Shown: positions 47,009 through 59,102 of the stretch, piece by piece
How the letters are laid out: each line of letters opens with the position of its first letter
How positions within the stretch are numbered: position 1 is the first letter of the stretch
From: Chrysopilus asiliformis
Lineage: Eukaryota; Arthropoda; Insecta; Diptera; Rhagionidae
Length of the DNA: 64,000 nt
Assembly (NCBI GenBank): GCA_964034945.1
Contig: OZ035960.1
Span: 29,437,487 to 29,501,486, forward strand
Reading direction: 5' to 3'
Made by a program: the position numbers and the translations under genes
The notes under the pieces: generated by a model
What the model saw: the letters and a program-made list of their open reading frames with translations, nothing else
The model's database searches: none
Told to the model about the DNA's origin: nothing

Positions 47009-47217
47009 GAAATGAACATTTGTTTTGTTTTAGCTTTGCCTTTATCAGTCGTGAAAGTTTTTTCTGTTAAACCTGAATTAGGTCCAGTGCAACTGTGGCA
47101 CTGTGTTATCACCGTGAAGGTTCATGTTTGTTTCGGGCTCAGGGGAGGCTCAGGTTTAACAGAAAAAACTTTCACGACTGATAAAGGAAAAGCTAAAACA
47201 AAACAAATGTTCATTTC
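47009..47217. mobile_element. Inverted-repeat element with 68-bp arms
   Basis: Arms 47009-47076 and 47150-47217 are reverse complements with one mismatch (core tttatcagtcgtgaaagttt). The spacer contains ccagtgcaactgtggcactg. A decayed copy is at 41390-41530. No target duplication is evident. Confidence 0.85.
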
Positions 47218-49966
47218 ATTTGAATCACAGTCGAAAACCATTTGCATTGTCAATGCAAAAATCCACAATTTCCTATATTTTTTACCAAAACCTACCTTAT
47301 TCCCGTCAGTAAAAATCTTGACGTTTTGCGCAGCGGGTACTGGCAACCCGCTAACCTTATCCCAAAATTGGCCGCGTAAAATTTAGTCAAGCCTTTTTGT
47401 AGTCCTTCTGTGTATTCAGAAAACTCCAATTAAATCTCTGGAATTCTAAACACCAAGAAAATTTTACACAACGAGTCAAAACGTTATTCTGTTTATTCTT
47501 AGCCAATATTTTATTAAAAGAACTTCTTTTCTTACAAGCACAACATCACTAAAATTTCAACTTTCTTATTGTACAAAGACACGGGAAGGAAATCCTTTGG
47601 AGATGTACACTTTTCCGCTAGAAAATTTCTTGTCAGCCAGAAGATGAAGTTTTTGAAAAGTTTTCCTCACTCAGAATATAGCTCAAAAAACCGTAAAATT
47701 CTCACCACTGCAATTTGAACAAAGTACAAAAGTTGTTATTCTTGTTAACTACACACGTACTCGTAAATTACAGAATTTACTTTACTTTTTGCCTTGTAAC
47801 TAATAAGTTTTATCAAGTTTTGCTTGAGAAAAGTTTGTCTGAAACGGTAAATGAGCCAAGCAAATAGTTTGGAAATAATTTCATTAAAACATTAATCCTT
47901 TTTCATGCAATTGCACAATTACAGTTTTATCAATGATTTTTTGTGGTTTAAAAGATTCACAAATTAAGTTTTCTTTATTGTTTTTTTTTCAAATATTTTT
48001 TTTATTTTTATTGAATAACGATGTTATTAAATTCAAACACAATTCAATTAAAAAAACGCGACGGATTTTTGAAAGCTTGAACTGGACGCAACTGAAATGA
48101 ACGAACAATTTAAAGCATGTGCCACACTGGTCGCATGCGAATCCTTTTTTATTCTGATCCAAAGTCGGAGGTTTAATGAGATTTCTTTTGCTATTTCAAA
48201 AAATTAAAATTCCCCACACACAGGCACATATGCACACACTAATCTCATCAAATGCAAATGTAACTCGCGAAATGTCCCGACGGGGTGAACCCAGCACAGG
48301 CACAGCCTAACGATAATGGAATTTATTTGCAAATTAGTTAAGTACTACAGTGGCGGGACGCTTTGATGAGACCCGCTGGTAATTAATATGTTTTAAACAC
48401 TTTCAATTGTTACGCTAAATTATGGTCGATCTGTTATAATGATGATAATATAGTATTATTATACATGCACATGTGTATATTTATATACATTTTACAATAT
48501 ATTGAATGTCGCTGTTTAAATTCAACCGCAAAACCCACAATGGAACACAAAAACGTATTAAATGCTAAAATGTCGGTACAGTAGGACTGATCAAAGCAAA
48601 AGTGATGATACCACACTATCTATCTGACGGCACGCGCGACCTATTCACCACGGAGTCCGCGAATCAAATCACATCCAAGTCGATAAAGCCCCGTCATTTC
48701 ATACTTCAAAACAAAGCTAAGAAATTTCATTTGGGGTATAAAATTTATTCACTCACACAATATTACCCTCAGCCCGTTAAATTGATTCAAAATATGTACT
48801 TCTCTGACCGTTCAGAGTTTGAGTTTTCAGTATATACCCGTAGATGGAAATAAGCCCCGCCCACACTGCACAATACCAGCACACGAGGCAAGGATATTTT
48901 TCCTGTAAAAAGGACTTTTTTTCCCATATCACAAAAAACATTGTTTTTTTTTCAACTGACTGATGTCTGGTGATTTGAACATGCGCAACGTTTGTGTTGG
49001 TCTCCAACCCCCTACCGGCCATTAAAGAAAATTCGATTGAGCCCGACCAAAGGAGGAGGTTTGGGAAATTCCCTAAGTTAGAGGAAAATAAAATGTTTTT
49101 ATGTGAGTGTGTGGGGATGTTGCACTACCGCCTTGACAACTCAATTTATTTTTGTAAGAGATATTTATTACAATTATTATGTGTTTGACGCAACAACAAA
49201 AAGAAACATACAAGGGGCGAAAAATACACTTCAACAGGATTTTTTCCACAAAAGAGATGATGAGGGTTGAAAATCCTCACACAGCCACAGACAAAAATTG
49301 CCATGACAGGCCATTGCACACAATTGGTGTAAAGCTAGCAACGGTATATATTTCATTACCAACACACTAACGATACGGAGCGGGCGACCAAATTGTTTGG
49401 TTTCGAAAATTTCTTTAACAGAAATTGATTTCATTAAAACAATTGAAGATGTCGCACAATTCGGTTAGTGAAGATCATCTCAGAGAGCTACATCGGTGAT
49501 GCTGTGGAGGTATGAATGTGTGTGTTAAATATGCATATAAAATCGACAGTGTTGGCATCAGGTTCGGAAATTTATGGCTGCTGGAAAAGGACAAAAAATA
49601 ACCTTGCAAGTTGTTGGGAGTTTTTGCGGAATCTGGCAAAGTGGTTGGATAATTTTTTCATTATTAGAGAGACTTGAAATAGAAATTTTATTGAGGCGCT
49701 AGTTCGAAACGTATTATTTTAGACTATGTACAATTTTACAAAGTTTTTTATTTTAATTGACAAAGAAGTTGCCTTGCCATTTTAGATTGAAAAAATTCGT
49801 TAAGTGATATTCAATTTTAGATGGATTGATTTATTAACATCTTTTTCGTTAGTTGGAAAATGTTTTTGCATATGAATTGTTTCTGAATTATATGTCATCG
49901 AAAGGTAGATACAATTCTGAAGTGGGTTTGTATGTTTGTTAAAATTACACAATTCCTAAATAGGTA
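47218..49966. other. AT-rich DNA without recognised genes or elements
   Basis: I see no exon with convincing borders. Short frames near 48.6-49.4 kb show no familiar motif. Probably intergenic or intronic. Confidence 0.3.
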
Positions 49967-50120
49967 CAGTAAAACCCGCTTATACGCAATCTCAATTTAG
50001 CAGCAATTTTTCTTGTTTATTTAGCGGATTTCCTTATGAACGGAGCCCTCTTATAAGCAACTAGTTGCATATATGCGGGTCCCGCATGTTTGACTAAAAT
50101 TGCTTATACCCGAGTTCTCT
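49967..50120 (+). repeat. pogo/Tigger-like end fragment
   Basis: TACAGTAAAACCCGCTTATA with following gcaatctc and ttatttagcgg resembles pogo/Tigger terminal repeats. atgcgggtcccgcat and ttgcttatacccgag follow. The opposite end was not found. Confidence 0.45.
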
Positions 50121-50544
50121 TTCCCTTTATTGAAAGTGAAAAGACCTATGTATATAAAAACAAAAAATCAACTTTATTTTCAGTTTTTTTAATAATTTAT
50201 TTTATCGATTAAAATCTATTTTGTTCAAATTTGTGACAAAATGAACTAAAACCTTTAAAATTTTAACGGACAGTTTAAAAATTGAAGGGCTTGGAGCAAG
50301 GAGGTAAGTCATTTTTTTGGTATTTTGGGAAATTAAAAAAAAACGTTTTAAAAATTCAATTTTCAACTTTCATCGCTTATGGTATATGCCTTTGCACATG
50401 TTTTGGCACAATAATCATACAATAGTACCAATTCCGTTGAGCGGAACAACTTTTTAAATTGTGGACTTACCTCGTTCTTGCCCCAAACTAAAGTCTTCCC
50501 ATAATATTTTGGCATGAATAAATTAATTAAACTACAAAATTGAG

Positions 50545-51071
50545 TTGAAATAAAAACGCACCCTAAACCTTTTTTTACGATCTGGCAATGCCAAAACGTC
50601 AGTCAAGGTTTACATTTTTATCATGGTGAAGTTCACGAACGAGCAACGTTTGGAAATTATTAAAACTTACTACCGAAATTCTGAATCGGTGGTCGCAATC
50701 GTGTAATCTCGAGAAATGGTCCGGTCGAATGGCCACCTCGCTCATGCGATTTAACGCCGTTGGATTTATTTTTATTGGGTTATGTTAAGTCGTTGGTTTA
50801 TGCCAACAAGCCAACAACGTTAGAGGAGCTCAGGAACAATATCGAACGCGAAATTGCCAACGTCCCGGCCGATATGTGTGGAAGAGTGGTGGAAAATTGG
50901 CTCCAAAGCATTAATCAGTGCAAACGTGCTCGCGGTGGCCATATGAACGACATCGAATTTCATACTTAAATGTAACATGTCCACTACACCTGGAATAAAT
51001 TTCAGCCCGATATCTCAATTATTCTGTGTTTTATTTAAATACAAAATTGTTATGTCCTTATTGAAACACCC
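50545..51071 (+). pseudogene. Internally deleted mariner-type transposon, copy 2
   Basis: ATG at 50623 opens 27 codons (MVKFTNEQRLEIIKTYYRN..., the N-terminal DNA-binding start), then a deletion junction near 50699 shifts frame. The C-terminal part (RNGPVEWPPRSCDLTPLD..., to HMNDIEFHT) ends at 50969. The 3' terminal repeat reads, inverted, GGGTGTTTCAATAAGGACAT. The same junction word cgtgtaatctcgagaaatgg is present in the 3.5-kb copy, but the 5' side of the deletion differs. Confidence 0.85.
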
Positions 51072-51617
51072 GATAAAGTCTATATTCAGTTAATATAAGA
51101 TTGCTATCACGACCTCTGATGTTGATGGATTGCAACGTAAAAACCTTACAAATGTTGTAATTCATCCATGGTTCGCAATCCATGTAAAACTGTAGGTGCG
51201 AAGCAGGGAAGAAATTGTTATGAAACCTCAATTGAGGAGGCCCACGCTCTTCGAGAGCTGTAGCGCCGAGGATGATGATAAAAATATAAAAAATGTACCA
51301 AATTTAAGGCATCACAAAATTGGAACAAGATGTCGATATTGGTTAGTGCTGTGGCGAAAATGTGACACTGTGTGACATGGTGGAGGAGAGCGAGTTTAAG
51401 AAGATCCAGATTTAGCTTGACATATTTATGGACAGCCTCTTATTTAAACTATAAAAAAAATGGTGAAATTGTATTTTATTTAAATAATATAATCAGGTAT
51501 TAAATTTACTTTCGATTTTATAGCTTTGCTAGTTCTGATCAAATTTTTGTTGGGACACTGTCTACAGAAAAATTTAAATTTCCATAAAAACGATCAAATA
51601 AATTAAAGGAAATTTAA

Positions 51618-52116
51618 AAACACAAGAAAAGCTACAATTGCCAGGGGTCAATCGTCAAATACTCTATATGAAAAACAAAATTTTTATAAAAAAAATCCAT
51701 TTATATAGCAGAAAGGAGAAGGATTGGTCCGATTGGATTTACATGTATGGAATGGTTATATAAAATCATATTCTATAATTTTTCAATATGGCTCACCATT
51801 TTCAAGAAAATTGCAAAAAACTGTTTCGTTTGAGGGAGGAAGAAATGGTCCGATTTTGCCTTTCAAAAACTTAGCCTTTCTATTTACGAGATACGCAACC
51901 GTACAAAATTTCAAGGTCGTAGCTCAATCCACAGACGGACGAACGGAGGAACGCACGAACGAACGGACAGGCGGAGGGACGGACGAATCAAAATCTTTTG
52001 TCATCCCAAACACCCTGGCAGAGTTCATTTATGTGTCCGACGATTGGTGCGATGCGTTACAAACGTTTTACTAAATCATACTAATATATAAAAATGAGTT
52101 GGTGTCTGTCTGTCTC

Positions 52117-52157
<41 letters not shown>

Positions 52158-52629
52158 TCCTCTTTCACGCGAAAACGGCTGAACCGATTGACTTGAAATT
52201 TGGCATGAGTATCTGTGGTAGTTCTGGTTCCAACATAGGGATACGCAAAAGTAGCGCGAGTGGTGGGGGGAGTAAGGAGAGGGGGTAAATTGATTTCGAA
52301 ACTTAGTTTTTGCGCTATGTTACTCTTTCGCGGGGAAACTACTGAACCGATTGGCCTGAAATTTGACATAGATGTTCGTCGGAGGTCCAGCCTCAACATA
52401 GATCCATTAAAAAGTAGCCCGAGTGGTGGGGGAATAAGGTGAGGGGGTAAAGTTATCTCGAAACTTAGCTCTTCCTCTATGTTACCCTTTCGCGGGGAAA
52501 CTACCGAGCCGATTGGCCTGAAGTTTAGCTCCAACATACACCATAAAAAAAAAAATTGAAAAAACTTGCCGCGGCAACGACGGGTATGCAAGCTAGTCTA
52601 ATATATTCCTATATGATACATGGAGTATA
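51618..52629 (-). mobile_element. HINE-like element type 1, near full length, hit by a Helitron
   Basis: Starts with the 3' end acaagaaaagctacaattgc, then gtcaaatactctatatg. Microsatellite region 51930-51985 is diverged (gacgaacggaggaacgca). The 5' end gcgttacaaacgttttacta is split by the Helitron and resumes as ctaatatattcctatatgat, ending gagtata. Confidence 0.8.
52076..52596 (+). mobile_element. Nonautonomous Helitron (TC...CTAG)
   Basis: Begins TCATACTAATATATAAAAAT, ends gggtatgcaagCTAG, and sits between A and T. The palindrome ttgccgcggcaa (52566-52577) lies 15 nt before CTAG. The body has a GTCT tract (52107-52155) and three diverged modules containing gaaccgattg.cttgaaattt and gtggggg. 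No Rep/helicase ORF. The host HINE sequence is restored exactly when it is removed (ctaaa^tctaata). Confidence 0.88.
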
Positions 52630-54684
52630 AAAATCTATTCTCAAAAAAATTTAGTTTTACAATTTCTTACTAAAAAAACAATACTTACCAAGAAGGTCTA
52701 AAACTTTTTTTTCAAAAAAATTTGATTAAAGAATATTTGAAGATTTAGCTGAATATTTTGTTTTTGCAAACGTATTTTCCAATATCCATCATGAAATGGG
52801 TAAATTCATTTATATTAAATACAAAAAATATAATAAAGTATCAAATATTATTTACAAAATAAATTTCATCATTTAGATATTCGCCTATAAAATCCCCAAT
52901 ACAATTTATCTTAAAAGTGTAAGTATACGGATATCAAATATATTTATGGAAATATAGTCTTATACAAGGATTGATGTTCATACTTTGTGTGGCTATAATC
53001 CATGAAATTTCCTATAGAAAGAGAGGAAAAAAAAATATGTATAATTTTTTTTTTCTTTCAGCCTCGAGAGTTTCACTCCCAAGTTCAACCTAAATTCACG
53101 CAAAAGACATAAACAACCGAATAAAATTAATTATTGTCCATTAAGCTTAAGTGTATATAAAATTTCCCCAGAAGGCAATTTGAGCAGCCAAGTATCCATA
53201 TAAATTACGAAATAAAAAAGGCCTATTCCATCCCGCTATTTTACCGTATCTCCTATATCTTTTCCTTTATCGCTTATTTCGATCGTGATGCTGTCAAGTG
53301 TGGGCTGTCGGCGTACCAGGGCTGGGTATCGGGGAAGGAAACGTCGAGGAAAATTAGAGACGGGATGGCGTTGAACATAACGGATAAGAAGGAAAATACA
53401 TGGAGGCAATAATACTGTTTATAAAAGGCATATAACGGACAAATGGCAGATGATAAGGATAAAACATAAGACGAAGATTGAGGATATACCGGAATAAAAA
53501 CAAATTTCACTAACAGCATAAACGAGCGTGTTTTGTATAGATGAAACGCTATCCCGTTGCAATGAAACGGGATAACGGGCCACCGGATAGAGGAATGAGA
53601 TATTGGGGCATAGAAGCGAAAAACATAAAAAATTACAACGCAGATAAATAAATAAAATGACTCATTTAAATCACCTAAGACTTAAACCACGTGAATAAAA
53701 TAAAAGTTTGCTTATATTCGATATCTGGATTCGCTGCAGGACAAAAAAGGATAGAATGAAAATATTTTCCCCCCCCCATCAGATATCGGGGGCTAGTAAC
53801 ATAAAAATGGTGGAACCTAAAGTCGAAGGAACACCAATCTTTTGATATTGAGTTAACTCAAGTCCTGAGGGAAGGATGATTGCCAACAGGAATTTATCGC
53901 CGCTAAAAAGTTAATACTGCCAGATCCAATATGAAATTCCCTTAACAACAAACACACACAACCGTATTTTTGTTTTCATATCGTCTTTAAAACTCACCAT
54001 CATTTGAATGTGTGTACAAATACAACAATCTTTCGAGACGATGCCGACGCATGTGTATTTATTTGTCAAGGGGGATGAGATATAAAACGATAACGGTGAA
54101 TGGGTATTTAAGGAATCGTATGTGGACATTGATGGGGGTTAGATGGATACTGGGGCGAAAAATAAATTACTTTATCTGGTGCAATTTATTTGATTCCATC
54201 CCTTCCATTTAGATGCGAATAAATTACACCACGATAAACGAAGGTCGTTTATTACAAACTCAAATCACATCTTCAAAAATACTTTGGATAATATTTATCC
54301 ATATATACCATTATTTTTTTTTTTTACATTTTACTTTTTTGAAAAAAATTGGTTACATTTTCTTGTAAAACTTTACTGTTTTAAAGGCGTAAATTTTTTT
54401 CTATATAGTGGCATTAGTTCCAAACACTCTCCTCTACTATTTCTAAAATTAAGGTTAATTTGCCTTTATTTACATTGAAGTGTTGGATAAATATTTTAAA
54501 CCGAAAAATCACATTTTTTGTATTTTTAATTGAATTTTGGTGGTATTTTTAATTGAAGTTTCAGTCAATTTTACAACTTTCTAAAACGTCTTAAATTTTT
54601 TTTTAGAAAATTCAAAATCTTGATTTTTCAAATTTTAAAATTCAATTAAAAAAATTAAGACAAAGAAATTAAACTAAGAGTAAT
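52630..54684. other. AT-rich unique DNA
   Basis: No repeat family or exon recognised. A 9-bp hairpin tatcccgtt...aacgggata is at about 53550-53575. Possibly intronic or intergenic. Confidence 0.3.
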
Positions 54685-54751
54685 TAAAAATATCAATTTT
54701 GATCAACACAAAACTTTCCTCTGCAATATTTAATGTTGGAAAAAATATATG

Positions 54752-55219
54752 AAGGCTTTCCTCCATTACCATGACTTCTGTAACTGCAAAATAATGCAGA
54801 AAACTAGAGCAAGATAGACTTATGTAGATCTAAAAAGGAATGACTGAATACAAGTTAAACGCTATCCCTTCCAGTTTTACAATTTTATAGCAATCATATC
54901 AAACCTTATGCTATGAATATAATGTTCAAATTGGCATGGTAACAAAGCTTTTGACTATGCATGCGAAGGAAAAAATTGACATCACGCTATAATAACAGTT
55001 TGAATGTGTCCGTGCCTAATATTCACTTACAGGGACAATGTGTGATTGTAGTAGAAATCGCCATAAAATCGCCATAAAAAAACAGGGGAAATTATTCTTG
55101 CAGTTGCCGACAAATTTTTGCAGTTGATTCTTATCTCCCTTTCTCGTCAACGTATCTTCACATAAAAGTGTCTCTATTTTTTTGCAGTTGCCGAAATCAT
55201 GGTAATGGAGGAGAGCCTT
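54752..55219. mobile_element. AAGGC MITE, copy 2
   Basis: Ends AAGGCTTTCCTCCATTACCA and tggtaatggaggagagcctt. Inserted in a type 4 repeat: left flank ggaaaaaatatatg, right flank cataatatttttttcaaata. The relative at 36.27 kb shows the uninterrupted order ggaaaaaatatgtaaaaaaa then taatattttttc. Near identical to 18631-19096. Confidence 0.85.
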
Positions 55220-55327
55220 AAAACATAATATTTTTTTCAAATATCTCGAGAACCGTTAAAGATACGTTAAAAGTAAAAAAAGGAAAAAAATGCAGGAAAT
55301 TTTATGTTTTCTTTCGAATTTTATTTA

Positions 55328-56283
55328 GGGGAGAGCGGGGCCTATAGTTCCGATTTTGAAAAACTTGCAAAATACACCGATATAACATAATGCAATCAAA
55401 TTGACTTCTAGAAATGATAAGACTATATAAGGTCTATAGTTTATGGATTTAAAGTCATTTTGGCTTTTTTTTTATTATTTTTTAGTACACAACAATTTTT
55501 GTGAAGCAAGTCGGAAAGGCACAATTTGCCCCAATTCGGGGTCAATTGGTCTACTGCTGGGGCAAATTGTTCATACTAAACATGTGGCTATATTAAAAGG
55601 AAATGTACAGTTTTTTTAAATTGAAAAAACTCCATTTATTTTATTCATTTTGTACATTTATTTAAAAAATCACCTAAAACAAACATTCTTCAAAAAATGT
55701 TAAAAAAACAAGCATATATTAAAAAAACTTAAAATTTTTTTTCACAAGATATTCTACTAGTATTGCTTTTTGGTCATTGTTGAAAACGGTTACTGGTTTT
55801 TCTCCGGCTCTCAATTTTTTTGAAATCGAAAATCATGTGTAAATAGTAAAAAGAAATACTATGGGCTCTGTTTTTCCTAGTCACAACTAGCCCCAAAGAA
55901 ACGGATCAACTAGCCCCATTTTTTCCAAATTATGTCAATGTAAAGTTTTGTCCTTGCGTGATAATAAAAACCACTACCACATTACGCAACGTTTTATGAC
56001 TTTAATTATTTATTATAAAATACTTCACAATAGTGGTAGCTTCCATAATTATCAAAAAAGACCAAAAAATGCGAAGACGAAAATATTTACTTCCGTGACG
56101 TATAAGCACCTCACTCACCACAGCCACCCCCTCAACGTTGTGGTGGGTACTAAACTGGCTGCCAAAGATGCACAGTTACTTGACATTACGTAACGTTTTT
56201 AAAACGCATACCTATCTCTTTTCATAGTGGCGCAATTTCGATCGGAACAACTTACCACGAAAACTTTCGGCCCCGTTCTCCCC
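55328..56283. mobile_element. TA-flanked element with GGGGAGAGCGGGGCC ends
   Basis: Ends GGGGAGAGCGGGGCC and GGCCCCGTTCTCCCC, flanked by TA (55326-55327, 56284-56285). Internal words ggggcaaattgttc and actagccccaa echo the ends. An inverted pair acattacgcaacgttt / attacgtaacgttt lies inside. The 82-codon frame at 55948 has no known domain. Superfamily not assigned. Confidence 0.7.
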
Positions 56284-56339
56284 TACACATTTTTTTTATA
56301 TTAGCGCAGTGTCCGAAAATTTTTCAAAAACCTAAATTT

Positions 56340-56960
56340 TTACTTTCTTATACGTAGTATAATAAAATATTGTTTTCATGAAAAATTTTGACCTCTTAAT
56401 TTTACCTAAAAAAACATTTCTCGAGCACTCTTGAGCACTCTTGAATCGATTGGAGCATTATTACAAAAATATCTTTCTTTCTGTCAGGCTGTGTACAAGA
56501 TTTCTCAAAAACTAATACAGCTGGAACCAAAAAATCTTACAAGCATGTTTGGTTCTAGAATAAGACGATCCTATCCACTTTTGGTGAAAATCGGCTAACC
56601 GGAAGTAACCTAAATTACGGGTTTTTAAAAACCGCAATTTTGTTTTTTGTTATTTAGTCCGAAGCTTCGCATTTTCCAGTATAACAAAAGTCGGAGACAA
56701 TAAAATTTTCTACATCTTTGTCTTTCACTTGAACTCCATATCTCAAGCCGTTATCGAGATATATTGTTATTTAAAAAAATCAGTTTTTTGCAACTATCTC
56801 GCAAAATAATGGGTTTATGGTGGTTTAATGTAAAATGAATTAAAGAGAATAATGTTTGCCATAATTTTGGCTTCGATATATTTTACCGTTATCGAGATAT
56901 TTCAGATTTTATAAAATAAAAATTCATATTTTTATATAAACTAATATTTTATACGTCAGG
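56340..56960 (-). repeat. Type 4 dispersed repeat, inverted copy
   Basis: Opposite orientation of 30838-31735: tttctgtcaggctgtgtaca, gaccctcttaa-like end, cggaagtaacctaaattacg, then cggagacaataaaattttct and ccgttatcgagatat. Interrupted upstream by the TA-flanked element 55328-56283. Confidence 0.6.
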
Positions 56961-57279
56961 TTATAGTGTAAAATATTGCTGAAACGTAGATGTTGCATAA
57001 GATGTGCTCTTCACATAAGATATTTTTGAAATATGTTAACCCTTTAGACGGATTGTCCGACAAAAGGAGGGCTTCAGGGAATTTGCTTGTTTATAACGGG
57101 TAACAATTTTACTCGCCGGAAATCGCCCGAACGTGTTACACTGACTTTTGTAAGTTATCGCTTTACATGCTGGAAAAAATTTAGCCCTGGTTACGGTCTG
57201 TCGCAAGTTGAAAGTCATATTTTGGTGAATTTTTTCGGAAATATTTCGGTTAGAGGGTTAAGAACTGTTATACATACAT

Positions 57280-58830
57280 AAAAAACGATAAACCAAAATT
57301 GTATTTCCTTTAAATTTCGTTACATGCATTTTTTGATCAAAGCGCAGAATTTTCGAGAGATTTTCACAAAACTTAATTTGTTTCAAATCTTTAGATACGA
57401 AAAAACCGTTTCGTAGATACGAAAAAACCGTTGAAGTAGAAAGTTTTATATCCTTTAAATTTTGCTATATTCACCTTTCCCCAAAAGCGTGAAGGTTTTG
57501 AGAAAAAAAGTTTCAAAAAACTATTTTAAAAAAAAGGTGAATGGAAAGTACCCGTTATAGCTACCGTTACTTTTCCAAAATTTGATAGGAAACTACGATT
57601 TTTGTAAAACTTATTTCAAGTTGCGCGGTCAACGCGTTCTCGAGTTATTAAGTTTTGTAAATTCCAGCAGTAGGTATCAAAGTCAGATTTTTAACATTAA
57701 CGTTTATTGCCTTTTTGCAATAAACTCGGCCATTTTCAAGCATTTCTTTTGAAATTTGTTATTTAATCCATATTTACCTGTAATATTATAACCCTGTTAT
57801 ACCCGTTTCTCCCATTTTGTTCGGCATTTTATTGTAAAAAATATACATAATGGATTTCATTGCGCTCAAAAATTGTAACACAATAAAGAGGTTATCAAAA
57901 CCTCCATTTTGTATAGTTATTTAAGTCCCGCCCAAAATCCAGCGGACGTAGCGCTGTGGCTAAAAAAGGAACTTTTCCGCGTACGTAGAACGTGGCGCCG
58001 CTCGCGGTCGAAAAGGGAACTTTTCCTTCTAGCCAAGTTTCGAACCGAAAAAGTTTTTCCTAATTTAAAAGCCTAATTTTAGGCATTTAGGCATTAGAAA
58101 ATTAATTTTTTCTGGGATTTAAAACGTAACGTAACGGGAATGAGGAAATGGTTTTTCGGTTTTTTTAATATTACGTTATAATGTTATAGAAATTTATTTC
58201 CGTTACAATAATGAAATACGTTGAAAAACGATTTTTTTTTGGTTTCTCCGTTGTAAAATGAAAATGTCTAGTAACTAACAACGACGTTATTTAATTAATA
58301 GACATTTTCATTTTACAAAATTGGTGGGGTCAGTTCTATTATTGCAAGCTATTAGCAAAAATCTATCTGTTTGCCTTTTAATGTAAATATCTCAATACCA
58401 GTATAAGTTAGCGGATAACTCTAAAAGACAAAATTGTGGCAAACATTATTTTCTTCAATTCATCTCATATGTTGAATTACTAAAAATCCGGTTTTTACTT
58501 CTTATGTGGGATAATAAAGTATTGTATTTATGAAAAATTTCACCGTCATCGAGATATCATTAAAAATTAAAAAAATATATTTTTACGAATTTCTTGCAAA
58601 CTAACGGTTTTTCGAAGAAAAAAAACAGTTTATGGCAGAATTAAATGTATTAAAATTCTCTACATTCTTTGCCTTTATAGTAAATCGATATCTTTTGCCG
58701 TTATCGAGATATTTCAGATTTTGTAAAATAAAAATTCATATTTTTATGAAATCTATTTTTTTTTCGTCATGTAAATTGCGCAGAAACGTAGATTTTGTAT
58801 AAGAAAGTCATGTGCTGTTCACCTCAGATA
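57280..58830. repeat. Mosaic of type 4 repeat pieces
   Basis: Contains gcgttctcgagttatt, taacggtttttcgaagaaaa and ccgttatcgagatatttcag modules also found at 24.9, 29 and 31 kb. A tandem gatacgaaaaaaccgttt pair lies near 57395-57432. 57940-58040 has an imperfect ggaacttttccgcg / gggaacttttcc inverted pair. 58240-58320 holds a perfect 20-bp hairpin, and 58090-58250 resembles the hAT end at 61.2 kb. Confidence 0.5.
58251..58318. repeat. Perfect 20-bp hairpin
   Basis: ttgtaaaatgaaaatgtcta (58251-58270) and its reverse complement (58299-58318), 28-nt loop. Confidence 0.95.
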
Positions 58831-59102
58831 TTTTACAATAATAAAGAAACTAGTGAAGAGTTTTTATAATTATGTCGAACTGAAAAAAACAACGAAACAC
58901 TTTGTTTAATTGATCTCTATCAGCACTTTTCAGAGTCAACAGCTCAATTTAAAACTTTTTCAGAGTCAACAGCTCAATTTAAAATCGGAACTTCCGATTC
59001 CGATTCAGCTGTTTTACCAATATCACATTTGCTCTTTTTTGTGAAGCCCCAGTCTAAACACTCGAATAGGAACCAGGCGCCTGAAAAGTTTCACTCTAAA
59101 CA

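Noticed and set aside
52076..52591. 171-codon minus-strand frame
   Set aside because: Falls within the nonautonomous Helitron, its repetition reflecting the three DNA modules; no Rep or helicase motifs.
57940..58040. Structured GC-richer segment considered as a small RNA gene
   Set aside because: Only an imperfect inverted pair of ggaacttttcc; no recognisable RNA family and it lies in a repeat mosaic.
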